A stretch of 64,000 nt of DNA from Pedobacter sp. Leaf41 (GTDB lineage Bacteria > Bacteroidota > Bacteroidia > Sphingobacteriales > Sphingobacteriaceae): positions 1,424,127-1,488,126 of the forward strand of contig NZ_LMLE01000001.1 in NCBI RefSeq assembly GCF_001422545.1, in the 5' to 3' direction. Positions 26,031-34,732 of the stretch are shown here, piece after piece. Under the pieces are notes generated by a model. It saw nothing but the letters and a program-made list of their open reading frames with translations, searched no databases and was not told the DNA's origin. How positions within the stretch are numbered: the first letter of the stretch is position 1; each line of letters opens with the position of its first letter. Both the position numbers and the translations under genes were made by a program.

Positions 26031-27271
26031 TTATCAATTTTATTTATCTGGCCTTGGGCATCTAAAACAAGCGCTTCACTTGGCGTTTCAGTATTTACCG
26101 CCTGCAAAACCATTTGGTCGATAATAGCTGCAATTGCTGCCCAGTTTTGTTTTTGCGGTAGCATATTTGCTACCTCGTGCAACATTTCCAGTTTGTGGTA
26201 ATAAGGAATAGTGGCGTTGATTTCAGGATCATTCCAGGTTGAAATTCTACAGCCAATTCCCCCTTCCATTGTAAGTTGTTTATCTTGTTCCTGAGCTAAA
26301 GCAAAGCGAAGAAAATCATAAGCAAGATCCTTATTTTTACTGCCTTTGGCGATGGTGTAAAGCCAGTAAACATTTAACGAAGCAGAATTTTTACCCTCAA
26401 CTGCTGGTAACAAACCAACATCAACTTTTCCTTTCACCTTCGAGTTTGCATCTACTTCACACATCGCAGCAAAACCAAACCAGTTAATCATCATGGCCGC
26501 TTCTCCTTGCGAAAATGCAATTCCAGCAGCTACCGATTCAAATTCAGCTGATTTTGGATGGACCGCAGTTTTGTCATTCACTATTTTTCGGTAAAAATCT
26601 AACCCGCTGATTGATTCCTCTGTGTTAAGCTGGATAAATCCGTTTTTATCTGTTAGGCTGCCGCCCCTTGTCCACAATTGCAGGCAAAAATCAAATACCG
26701 TATTATGCCCGTCAGGGTAGCAGGCAAAAATACTTCCGTATAAATTGTCTTCCGGACGATTAAAATATTGGGCAATTTGATGAAAGTCTTCCCAGTTTTT
26801 TGGCACTTCTAAGGTCTTACCGTATTTTGCCAAAAATCTTTCTTGCTCTAGTTCGCTTTCAAACAAGTCTTTCCTGTAGATGAAACATTCTGGTCCATCG
26901 TGGAAGGGCAAGCCTACCACTTCCCAACCAAAACGCTGCAACGTTAATAAAGACTTGCTCCATCCTCTCGGAAAATCTTCAGGTTTATTTTTGTTGATGT
27001 AAGGATTGAGCACTTCAAAATCCTGATGAGAATAACCTTCCAAAACCCAATCTGTGCTGATGTGGGCAATATCAAAATCTCCATTCGCTAAACCTTTTTT
27101 TGAAATGGTTTTATCATAGAGTTCGTGCAAATCCATCACCACCATGTCCAACTTTACGGTACAGCCGGAAAATTCGCAATATTGATCCCAGAATTTCCGG
27201 ATTGCGGATTCAAAAGGAGCAAATTTCCGAACAGCTATTTTAAAAGTTTCTATCTGGTTATGCATTGGCAA
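26027..27271 (-). CDS. SBP-fold protein without signal peptide (copy 2)
   Basis: A 414-residue protein of the family 1 extracellular solute-binding fold: a mature-type first strand (ETFKIAVRKFAPFESAIRKF), a hinge region GWEVVGLPFHDGPECFIYRK, then SQGEAAMMINWFGFAAM and AYDFLRFALAQEQDKQLT, all typical of SBP_bac_1. It begins MPMHNQIETF with no hydrophobic leader or lipobox and holds several Cys, so it is predicted to be cytoplasmic. It overlaps the upstream CoA-transferase by 14 bp and the downstream Gfo/Idh by 4 bp. No ABC permease or ATPase is in the window. A ligand sensor or acid-binding partner of the CoA-transferase is a guess. Confidence 0.82.
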   Translation of the reverse strand: MPMHNQIETFKIAVRKFAPFESAIRKFWDQYCEFSGCTVKLDMVVMDLHELYDKTISKKGLANGDFDIAHISTDWVLEGYSHQDFEVLNPYINKNKPEDFPRGWSKSLLTLQRFGWEVVGLPFHDGPECFIYRKDLFESELEQERFLAKYGKTLEVPKNWEDFHQIAQYFNRPEDNLYGSIFACYPDGHNTVFDFCLQLWTRGGSLTDKNGFIQLNTEESISGLDFYRKIVNDKTAVHPKSAEFESVAAGIAFSQGEAAMMINWFGFAAMCEVDANSKVKGKVDVGLLPAVEGKNSASLNVYWLYTIAKGSKNKDLAYDFLRFALAQEQDKQLTMEGGIGCRISTWNDPEINATIPYYHKLEMLHEVANMLPQKQNWAAIAAIIDQMVLQAVNTETPSEALVLDAQGQINKIDK

Positions 27272-28421
27272 TCGTTTTCTGCGTAATGAATTCTTTTATA
27301 ATCCTTTCATTGTCTTGACCTAATTTCGGTGAACCTTTGCTTGAAGTTAACAGTTCGCCGTCAATTCGAATTGGGCATCGGGTGGTTTCATATTTGTAGC
27401 CATCTTCCATCTCCACTTCCTGAATCATATTTAACACTTTAAAACCGTCATGTGCCATTAGTGCATTCCAGTTTAATACATCAGCACACCAAATATCTGC
27501 TGGTTCTAAAACGGAAAGCCATTTTTCAGTAGTTGCGGTAAGCAGATGTTCTGCCAAAATCGCTTTAATTTCGTTTCTTTTATCAAAAGCTTCCTTCAAT
27601 TCTATATAATCTTCCAGCTTTTCGCAGCCCAATAATTGGCCTAACTGAGGAATTGAACCCATTGCTAAAGCCAGATAGCCATTTTCGGTTTGATAGATGC
27701 CATAAGGTGCACCTAGATAAGCATTGGCATTATTTTTTTTTGAACGTTCTGGTAAGGTGCCTCCATCATTCATGAAGGTGGTAATCGTCTCAAACTGGAA
27801 ATCGTAAGCCGATTCCATCATGCTTACCTGCACAAATCCGCCCTCATTTCTTATTGCTTTCCGATATAAGCAAGCCAAAAGTCCTTGGGCCAAATGCGCA
27901 CCGGCCAGCATATCAACAATAGATAAACCCATCGCCACAGGCCCGCTATCTGCATTTCCTGTTAAGGATGTAAGTCCGGTAACGGATTGTAAAAGTAAAT
28001 CCTGGCCTGGTTTATTTTTCCATTCTGTATCTGTTCCATAGCCTGAAACTTCGCCATAAATAATGGCTGGATTTAAAGCGCTAACTGACGGATAATCAAA
28101 GCCTAAACGCTCCATCACACCAGGGCGAAAATTATGGATCATCACATCGGCTTTTTTTAGCAGCTCACGCACCATATCCTTGTCTTCTTCATTCTTTAAA
28201 TCTACTTCAAAGCTCTCTTTATTTCTATTGATGGCATGAAAAACAGACGATTCTCCATTCATAATCAGGTTAGAAGTATAGAGGGTGCGGCAAATATCGC
28301 CAACCCCTAAACGTTCAATTTTAATTACCCGAGCACCCATATCAGCCAAGCGCAAACTTGCCGATGGACCGGAAAGAAACTGGCTGAAATCGATAACTAA
28401 ATAATCTTCAAGCGGTCTCAT
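27258..28421 (-). CDS. Family III CoA-transferase (CaiB/BaiF), copy 2
   Basis: A 387-residue cytoplasmic CoA-transferase. The family start is MRPLEDYLVIDFSQFLSGPS followed by ADMGARVIKIE, then the NRNKES and HNFRPGVMERLGFDY blocks and GQDLLLQSVTG. The candidate catalytic Asp is in GLSIVDMLAGAHLAQG. It moves CoA from a CoA donor to a carboxylic acid; the acid is unknown. It is a paralogue of the neighbouring copy at 28542-29693, sharing most blocks. Its 3' end overlaps the SBP-like gene by 14 bp. A hairpin repeat separates the two CoA-transferase genes. Confidence 0.9.
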   Translation of the reverse strand: MRPLEDYLVIDFSQFLSGPSASLRLADMGARVIKIERLGVGDICRTLYTSNLIMNGESSVFHAINRNKESFEVDLKNEEDKDMVRELLKKADVMIHNFRPGVMERLGFDYPSVSALNPAIIYGEVSGYGTDTEWKNKPGQDLLLQSVTGLTSLTGNADSGPVAMGLSIVDMLAGAHLAQGLLACLYRKAIRNEGGFVQVSMMESAYDFQFETITTFMNDGGTLPERSKKNNANAYLGAPYGIYQTENGYLALAMGSIPQLGQLLGCEKLEDYIELKEAFDKRNEIKAILAEHLLTATTEKWLSVLEPADIWCADVLNWNALMAHDGFKVLNMIQEVEMEDGYKYETTRCPIRIDGELLTSSKGSPKLGQDNERIIKEFITQKTIANA

Positions 28422-28443
28422 AATTTTGTTTTTAATGAACTAT

Positions 28444-28522
28444 CGTCATGCTGAATTTCTTTCAGCATCTTTCATGCTAAGCTGTCCATGAATTAAGACC
28501 CTGAAATAAATTCAGGGTGACG
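28444..28522. repeat. Inverted-repeat element of the CGTCATGCTGA family
   Basis: CGTCATGCTGAATTTCTTTC AGCATC on the left and CCTGAAATAAATTCAGGGTGACG on the right are each internally palindromic and together form an outer inverted repeat (CGTCA...TGACG). It lies between the two CoA-transferase genes. Confidence 0.7.
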
Positions 28523-28541
28523 GCCGTTCATGTATGGGTTT

Positions 28542-29693
28542 CTAACTCAATTCAAATTCTCTATTAATATCCAATGTATCAAAGCCCAATTTTGGTGCGG
28601 CTTTCGGGGCAAATAATTTTTCATTATCTAACCTAATAGGGCTTACTGTCGTTTTGATTTTCAGGTCTTCACGCAAATCCAACTGTTGTTCAATTTGCAG
28701 ACTTTTATAAGTATTTAATGCAGTAGCCGTTTGGTAATTCAATACCTCTGCACACCAGATTCCGTGGCCTTCTAAAAGATTAACCCAGTTTTTGGTTTCC
28801 TCCTTTTTGAAAGTTTCGGCTAAACGAACAATCAGTTTATCCCGATTCTCGAAGGCTGAACCTGCTTCGACATACAAATCGGAAATATCACATTTAATAA
28901 TGGCGCAAATATTCGGAAGATTTCCCATCGCCATGGCAATATACCCATCTTTTGTTTCATACATCCCGTAAGGTGCACTTAAATAGGCATGAGCGCTACC
29001 CTTTGCCCCACTTCTGTCTGGCAGATTCCCGCCATCATTTAAATAGGTGGTGATCACCTCAAACTGCACATCTAAAATAGACTCCAGTAAACTCACCTCG
29101 ACCAAAACACTTTTATTGGTTTTTGCTCTCTTGATTAAGCCGGCTAAAATGCCCTGAGCCAGGTGATTTCCACACATAATATCAGAAACAGAAAGCCCGA
29201 AAGGAACAGGTCCATCGGTATCAACGCCCGATAAGAATGTTAATCCCGAAACTGCCTGAACCAATAAATCTTGACCTGGTTTATTTTTCCATGGGCCTTC
29301 GTTTCCATAACCGGTTACCACTCCATAAATAATTTTAGGATTGATAGCCTGAACATTGTCGTAACCCAATCCTATTTTTTCCATTACTCCGGGGCGGAAA
29401 TTATGCGTCATCACATCAGCCTTGCTGATTAATTTCTTCAACTTTTCTAAATCATCCGGGTTTTTTAGGTCAGCTGCATAGCTTTCCTTATTGCGGTTAA
29501 TGGTATGAAAAAGCAAGCTATCATCATCAACGAAAAGATTTTTTATTGATAACTGACGACAAGCATCACCGGTTTTCGGGCGTTCGATTTTAATTACCCG
29601 AGCGCCTAAATCTGCTAGTTTTAAGCCGGCAGATGGTCCTGCCAGAAACTGGCAAAACTCCAAAACTAAAAGTCCTTCTAGCGGCCTGTTCAT
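28542..29693 (-). CDS. Family III CoA-transferase (CaiB/BaiF), copy 1
   Basis: A 383-residue paralogue of the adjacent CoA-transferase. Shared blocks are MNRPLEGLLVLEFCQFLAGP, ADLGARVIKIERP, TINRNKESY, HNFRPGVMEKIG, KNKPGQDLLVQAVSGL and GLSVSDIMCGNHLAQG, with the candidate catalytic Asp in the last. Family III enzymes form interlocked dimers; two co-expressed paralogues could form a heterodimer or serve two acids. The start overlaps the upstream SBP-like gene by 4 bp, so it is coupled to that gene rather than to copy 2. Confidence 0.9.
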   Translation of the reverse strand: MNRPLEGLLVLEFCQFLAGPSAGLKLADLGARVIKIERPKTGDACRQLSIKNLFVDDDSLLFHTINRNKESYAADLKNPDDLEKLKKLISKADVMTHNFRPGVMEKIGLGYDNVQAINPKIIYGVVTGYGNEGPWKNKPGQDLLVQAVSGLTFLSGVDTDGPVPFGLSVSDIMCGNHLAQGILAGLIKRAKTNKSVLVEVSLLESILDVQFEVITTYLNDGGNLPDRSGAKGSAHAYLSAPYGMYETKDGYIAMAMGNLPNICAIIKCDISDLYVEAGSAFENRDKLIVRLAETFKKEETKNWVNLLEGHGIWCAEVLNYQTATALNTYKSLQIEQQLDLREDLKIKTTVSPIRLDNEKLFAPKAAPKLGFDTLDINREFELS

Positions 29694-30850
29694 GATAATA
29701 CCAAAGTTTTAGATTTTTGATATAATTCGTTCATCTTCGATAAAACTGAAATCTCATCTCCACCATCCATTAAATAATCGCGAACTACATCGCCTGCGTG
29801 ATCTTGAAAAAACATTGAGCCATGATAACGCGGACGAAGAAATGCCCGTTGTAAAGCAGGTAAGGTATTAAAAAAATAATTGTGACTTTGGCGGTTAACT
29901 TCTTCGTTTTTCCAAGCTGCTAAATGTCCTGGCTGACCACCGTTTTCGAAAAATAAAGTAGATTGACAGGCTGGAGAACCCACAAATTCGACATACTTGG
30001 CTGCTACATCTAGCTCCTCACATTTGGAAGATATCGCCAAACCGGTTCCGCCTAATGTGCTTCTTAAGTTTATTTTTCCATCGAGGGAAATCATATCGTG
30101 AAAATGTAGGGTTTTGCGGGCATATCCGTTTCTTGAATAATTAGAATAGCCATACGCAAACGGGCAATAAGCAATTTCATCTGTTAAAGTCATCGATTCA
30201 TAAACTTGAATTGGATTTCTATTGAAGTTTGCCGGATCGATTTTCGAAGCCAGTTCGCGATACATTTGCAAGGCTTTAACACCCGTTTGCTGCGACACCA
30301 CTTCATCATCACCTTGACAGGGATCTTCGCCCAGAGAGCAACAGAGGGTATAAAAGTTCATCAGCACATCAATTGGAATTCCGGCAAAGGCAACCAATCC
30401 TTTATCGCCAAGCGATAGTAAATCGTCGAATGATTTCGGCAATTCCAAACCTTTATCAGCAAACAAATCTGGCCTTGAAGCCGCCACCGGCGTTGCCGCA
30501 TCTATCGGAAGCGCCCATAAATGTTCATCATAGAAATAACTTTCGTAAGACTGACCCACCGAATTCCGCTCCTGATCAGCGAGATAATCATCAGAAAGAT
30601 AAAAATCTAAGGGCACTATCGACTTTGTTTTCGCTGCAAAACCAGCCCAGGGATGATCGATTACGAGTAAATCGAATCTTTCCGCCAGTTCCTGAATAGA
30701 AAAATCTGCAAATTGCTGCAAACTCCTTTTCTCCCAGGTGATGTTAACATTTGGATATAATTCGGAAAAACGCTGTGCCGTAGCCACCATAGGCAAAAGC
30801 CCGCGACTATGATTCCAGGTTATTCCTTTTAAATTAATTGTTTTCTCCAC
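29690..30850 (-). CDS. SBP-fold protein without signal peptide (copy 1)
   Basis: A 386-residue SBP_bac_1-like protein that starts directly at the mature fold: MEKTINLKGITWNHSRGLLP, then AQRFSELYPNVNITWEKRSL, the classic first strand-helix-strand of sugar-binding proteins. LLVIDHPWAGFAA, LWALPIDAATPVAASRPDLF and a C-terminal FVGSPACQSTLFFENGGQPG block support the family. There is no signal peptide and there are several free Cys (YTLCCSLGEDPC), so a cytoplasmic location is predicted. It is only distantly similar to copy 2. It is the first gene of the SBP/CoA-transferase unit, preceded by a 251-bp gap that holds a repeat. Confidence 0.82.
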   Translation of the reverse strand: MEKTINLKGITWNHSRGLLPMVATAQRFSELYPNVNITWEKRSLQQFADFSIQELAERFDLLVIDHPWAGFAAKTKSIVPLDFYLSDDYLADQERNSVGQSYESYFYDEHLWALPIDAATPVAASRPDLFADKGLELPKSFDDLLSLGDKGLVAFAGIPIDVLMNFYTLCCSLGEDPCQGDDEVVSQQTGVKALQMYRELASKIDPANFNRNPIQVYESMTLTDEIAYCPFAYGYSNYSRNGYARKTLHFHDMISLDGKINLRSTLGGTGLAISSKCEELDVAAKYVEFVGSPACQSTLFFENGGQPGHLAAWKNEEVNRQSHNYFFNTLPALQRAFLRPRYHGSMFFQDHAGDVVRDYLMDGGDEISVLSKMNELYQKSKTLVLS

Positions 30851-30933
30851 TTTTCTTCTTTTTTAAACCGTCGACTAAAGTCAACGGCAATCAATTAGCA
30901 AACTGCCAACCCTTTATTGTTTATTTATGCTGT

Positions 30934-31050
30934 CGTCATTCTGAACTTGATGAAAAATCTCTAAGCTATTTCATACAACCTTGAGGTAAGCTATGCTTTG
31001 GCAGAGTCTGTCCCTATTCGTTTGCAGATTCTTCTTTTCTCAGAATGACA
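30934..31050. repeat. CGTCATTCTGA/TCAGAATGACA inverted repeat
   Basis: CGTCATTCTGAACTTGATGA at the left and CTTCTTTTCTCAGAATGACA at the right form the outer arms, with about 75 bases between. It fills most of the gap between the GH2 and SBP-like genes. The other full copy is at 51004-51135. Confidence 0.7.
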
Positions 31051-31101
31051 ATACCTTAATTTCAAATTTATTTGTCTAATTAATCTCTAATATTTAGTTG
31101 A

Positions 31102-33624
31102 TCATTTCCCTGTATTGATTGTGATAGATGTTGATGTTAACCCTTTAGCTGTTGCCGTCAGCTTTATCGTCCCGGCTTTCTCCGTTGATTGAAGAATGGC
31201 CAGGCATAAACCATGAAATGCTTTGCGATAACTTGCTTTGAATGGCTCCAAACTTGCCTGGAAACCATTATCAACGCCAGCGATAAATCCATCGCCTTCT
31301 ACTTTAAAATTCACTAAATGATCTGCATTTGGCACTAAATTGCCAGCAGCATCCAAAACACGAACCGTTACAAATGATAAGTCGGAACCATCAGCTTTGA
31401 TGTTTTTCCTATCGGCGATTAATTCTATTTTCGCCGCTGCACCTGCTGTTTTTACTTCCTTAACTAAAACTTCTTTACCATTTTTTCGGGATACCGCCTT
31501 CAGTGTTCCCGGCTCGAAATTTACATTCCAGAGCACGTGCAGATCATCATTTTGTTTTGATTTTTTTCCCAATGATTTTCCGTTTAGGTACAACTCCACT
31601 TCATCGGCATTGTTGTAATAAGCCCAAACTTCAACAGATTTGCCTGATTCCAAACCCGCCTGTCCGGTAGGCAGGTTCCAGTGTGGCAAAATATGTAAAA
31701 CAGGTTTATTCGTCCATTCGCTTTGATACATGTAATAAGAATCTTTCGGGAAACCTGCTAAATCCACAATTCCGAAATAGGAACTTCGGGCCGGCCATGG
31801 ATAAGGCAACGGTTCTCCTAAATAATCGAAACCTGTCCAAACGAATAAACCGGAAACGTGGTCGTATTTTTTAGCTTCCTTCCACGTTTCTTCGTGTGTA
31901 GAACCCCAGTAGGCCGAAACATTATCGTATGAGGATGCAGACCATTCTTTATTGCCTTCGGTAAATTTAGTTTTTCCATCTTTAGGCCAACGGCGAATGG
32001 TATCTGCCGTATCGTAAAAACCCCTTGTTTCTAAAGCAGATGTAGTTTCTGTAGCCAAAAATTTTACTCCCGGATAGTTTTTTGGAAAATCCGCATATTT
32101 TTTATGATTGTAATTAAGTCCGTAAACATCAAGCGCATTGGCCTGGTAAATAAAGTTCTTTTTCGCGTCGGTTTCTGTTAATGCTGAAATTACCGGACGG
32201 GAAGTGTCTAAATTTTTAACGATACCGACCAATTCTTTGGTAATCGCAATGCCTGTGCTGTCAAATTGCTCGCGAATCTCATTTCCAATGCTCCAAAGTA
32301 TAATAGATGGGTGATTACGGTCGCGTTTGATCATATCCTCGAGATCACGTCTGTGCCACTCTGAAAAATTCAAATGGTAATCATTTTTGGTTTTCTTTTT
32401 CGCCCACATGTCAAAAGCCTCGTCCATCACCAGGAAACCCATTTTATCGCATAAATCTAAAAACTCTGGTGCTGGTGGATTATGAGCAGTGCGGATGGCG
32501 TTAACGCCCATTTCTTTCATAATTTCGAGTTGACGCTCCATTGCCCTAATATTAACGGCAGCACCTAAAGCGCCCAAATCATGATGGAGGCAAACTCCTA
32601 AGATTTTCATCGGTTTACCGTTTAAAAAAAAGCCTTTTTCAGCATCAAAATTGAAAGATCGGATACCAAACCTGGTTTCATATTTATCAATTATTTTTCC
32701 ATTTTGGGCAATTTGTGTAACCAGTTTGTATTGATAAGGATTGTTCACAGACCACAAAATGGGATTCTTAACCTCGAAAACCCTGTTGATCAATGAACCT
32801 GATGTATCGACTTTTAGCGCTTGCTGTACAGTAGCAGAAATTACTTTTCCTTCGGCATTATAAATGATATTCGTTACTGAAACAGTTTGTGTTTTTAAGG
32901 TTTTATTCTGAATCTGAATCTGCAATTCCACTTTACCAGATTGATCTGCAGTTACAAAAGTTCCCCATTTTGATACTGCAAATTTAGCTGTAGAGGTTAA
33001 CCAGACGTTTCTGTAAATTCCAGAACCAGAATACCAGCGGGAATCGGGTTGTGCTGAATTATCAACTTTAACTGCTATGATGTTTTTACCCGATTTCAAA
33101 AACTTACTAATCTCATAAGAGAAAGAAGAATAGCCGTATGGTCGTTTTCCCAAATATTTTCCATTAATCCATACTTCACTATTTTTGTACACCCCATCGA
33201 ATTCGATGCTGATTACTCGGTTTTGAAAGTCAGCTGGTGCTGTAAATTCTTTTCTATACCAACCAATTCCAGTTGGAAGACCACCGCCTTCGGGTTTTGC
33301 GGGATTTTTTTCGTCGAATTTCCCCTCTATGCTCCAATCGTGTGGCAAATTGAGTTTTCTCCATTTTAAATCGTTGTATGCTGGAGATTTCGCCCCTGGT
33401 TCGTCACCTAAAAAGAATTTCCAGTTTTTATTGAAATTTGTTTTAGTGCGGGGTTCCGAAATCGGTTTTAATAGATCGGTCGTCATTGCGAGGCACGAAG
33501 CAATCTTATTAGTATGGGTTGGCATTTCTTTCGCACTAGGATTGCTTCGTGCCTCGCAATGACGACTTGCCGACAAGCCTGCCATCAAAAAAACCAAAAC
33601 CCTAAAATTGTTCAACATCTTCAT
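31102..33624 (-). CDS. GH2 beta-galactosidase-type enzyme with repeat-coded insert
   Basis: An 840-residue secreted GH2 enzyme: sugar-binding domain (LNLPHDWSIEGKF, GWYRKEF), Ig-like domain, TIM barrel, then DUF4982 and Ig-like C-terminal domains. The acid/base Glu is in LWSIGNEIRE (near residue 449) and the nucleophile Glu in FLATETTSAL (near 526). It probably removes beta-linked galactose or a related sugar in the periplasm. The signal peptide (MKMLNNFRVLVFLMAGLSA) is followed by 28 residues encoded by an 84-bp dispersed repeat (SRHCEARSN ... IASCLAMT). A second repeat encodes NLPTGQAG near residue 650. ATG 33624 follows the upstream stop by one base; 33636 is an alternative. Confidence 0.87.
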   Translation of the reverse strand: MKMLNNFRVLVFLMAGLSASRHCEARSNPSAKEMPTHTNKIASCLAMTTDLLKPISEPRTKTNFNKNWKFFLGDEPGAKSPAYNDLKWRKLNLPHDWSIEGKFDEKNPAKPEGGGLPTGIGWYRKEFTAPADFQNRVISIEFDGVYKNSEVWINGKYLGKRPYGYSSFSYEISKFLKSGKNIIAVKVDNSAQPDSRWYSGSGIYRNVWLTSTAKFAVSKWGTFVTADQSGKVELQIQIQNKTLKTQTVSVTNIIYNAEGKVISATVQQALKVDTSGSLINRVFEVKNPILWSVNNPYQYKLVTQIAQNGKIIDKYETRFGIRSFNFDAEKGFFLNGKPMKILGVCLHHDLGALGAAVNIRAMERQLEIMKEMGVNAIRTAHNPPAPEFLDLCDKMGFLVMDEAFDMWAKKKTKNDYHLNFSEWHRRDLEDMIKRDRNHPSIILWSIGNEIREQFDSTGIAITKELVGIVKNLDTSRPVISALTETDAKKNFIYQANALDVYGLNYNHKKYADFPKNYPGVKFLATETTSALETRGFYDTADTIRRWPKDGKTKFTEGNKEWSASSYDNVSAYWGSTHEETWKEAKKYDHVSGLFVWTGFDYLGEPLPYPWPARSSYFGIVDLAGFPKDSYYMYQSEWTNKPVLHILPHWNLPTGQAGLESGKSVEVWAYYNNADEVELYLNGKSLGKKSKQNDDLHVLWNVNFEPGTLKAVSRKNGKEVLVKEVKTAGAAAKIELIADRKNIKADGSDLSFVTVRVLDAAGNLVPNADHLVNFKVEGDGFIAGVDNGFQASLEPFKASYRKAFHGLCLAILQSTEKAGTIKLTATAKGLTSTSITINTGK
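31655..31677. repeat. CCTGTCCGGTAGGCAGG repeat inside the GH2 gene
   Basis: CCCGCCTGTCCGGTAGGCAG GTT lies in frame in the DUF4982 region and encodes NLPTGQAG, flanked by HW and LESGKSVEVW. A near-identical copy sits in the GH106 gene at 21593. The core CCTGTCCGGTAGGCAGG is an imperfect palindrome. Confidence 0.65.
33481..33564. repeat. GCAATGACG-family element inside the GH2 gene
   Basis: An intact element: CGTCATTGCGAGGCACGAAG CAATCT at the left and ATTGCTTCGTGCCTCGCAAT GACG at the right, 84 bp in all (28 codons). It lies within the coding sequence just after the signal peptide and contains no stop in the gene frame. Confidence 0.9.
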
Positions 33625-33625
33625 T

Positions 33626-34732
33626 CTAATTTCCACTTACAAAGTTCACTTTACTTTTGCCTAAATCTTTTGAGGTTGCCACCGCGATTCCCCGTTGATC
33701 TTGCTTGTTTACCGCACAATAAAAATGATAAACTATTCCTTTATGCTTTAATATAAAAGATTTATGAGCATACAACTCATCATATTTCTCCGATGATTCG
33801 ATTAAATTATCGCCGGTCCAATCTGTCCAATTAACTAGATCCTTAGATACCGCAAAACGATTGAATGATCCTTTTCTATCTTGCCAAAAAGCGCCAAAAT
33901 AGAACATCACGTAGTTGGCGTCTATTTTTTGGATTATCGCATCGCCCGTAATTCCAACAGGATGATGCACAACAGGATTTTTATTGAAACGCTGCCAGTG
34001 AACCATATCATCTGAAACTGCCATTCCAATTCGCTCGTACCAACGTGTCTTCTTATTATTCGCCAAAGAATCACCCACTGCATTATAATACATTATGAAC
34101 CGATGTCCAGTCAACCTTTTTGGATCTTCGATAACCGTACTTTTAAAGAGCTTGTTTCTGTTTTCCCACCAACGAACATCTTCATCCGCCGAAGTTAAAA
34201 CAGGTTTATCTAACCTGCTCCACTCTTGCATAATTGATGGATGATTTTTTGCATAAGCCATGCCTATTGAGAGCGGTTCTACTTCGTAGCCCTTCTCTTT
34301 GCCACCAAAGTACGACATCCAATATTTACCATCGAATTGATTTACACCATAGTCTCCACCCCATTTAATATCTAGCAAAGCGTTGTAACCCGCTTTTTGA
34401 TTATCATCCCACAAACCATTGTCGCCAAACGAAAGCAATTTGCCCTGATTTTCCCAGTGCAAAAGATCTTTGCTTTTTGATAACCAGGTTTCGTAACCAC
34501 GCCCGCTGAAAATAAGATAAGTCATATACCAGTATTTTCCCTTTTTAAAAATAGTCGGGCAGTCCATTTTATGATCTTTATCTTCAGGAACCATTACCAA
34601 GCCATACTTAAAAGGCGTTTTAACTTCCTGATAAATTTTTTCCATCTCCGCCTGAGAAACAGAATTTGCAACCTGAGCTTGTACACTGAATGTGCTCAAA
34701 ACCAAAAAAAGTATGATTTTAAACCTATTCAT
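33626..34732 (-). CDS. Five-bladed beta-propeller glycosidase-like (GH43/GH117/GH130 type)
   Basis: A 368-residue protein with a signal peptide (MNRFKIILFLVLSTFSVQAQ). Blades are recognisable from repeated YWYMTYLIFSG, YWMSYFGGKEKG, RFIMYYNAVGD, YVMFYFGAFWQDR and VYHFYCAVN strands, each with nearby KDLVNW or DDMVHW motifs as in GH43-clan and GH130 proteins. Candidate catalytic acids are the Asp in MDCPTIF and the Glu in VIEDPKRLTGH. Substrate is unknown; context suggests a side-chain sugar of pectin. ATG 34732 gives an 8-bp overlap with the upstream GH78 gene, indicating coupling; the frame is open to 34765. Confidence 0.7.
   Translation of the reverse strand: MNRFKIILFLVLSTFSVQAQVANSVSQAEMEKIYQEVKTPFKYGLVMVPEDKDHKMDCPTIFKKGKYWYMTYLIFSGRGYETWLSKSKDLLHWENQGKLLSFGDNGLWDDNQKAGYNALLDIKWGGDYGVNQFDGKYWMSYFGGKEKGYEVEPLSIGMAYAKNHPSIMQEWSRLDKPVLTSADEDVRWWENRNKLFKSTVIEDPKRLTGHRFIMYYNAVGDSLANNKKTRWYERIGMAVSDDMVHWQRFNKNPVVHHPVGITGDAIIQKIDANYVMFYFGAFWQDRKGSFNRFAVSKDLVNWTDWTGDNLIESSEKYDELYAHKSFILKHKGIVYHFYCAVNKQDQRGIAVATSKDLGKSKVNFVSGN

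Noticed and set aside
26027-30850. A normal ABC sugar importer
   Set aside because: Both binding proteins lack signal peptides, and no permease or ATPase gene is in the window.
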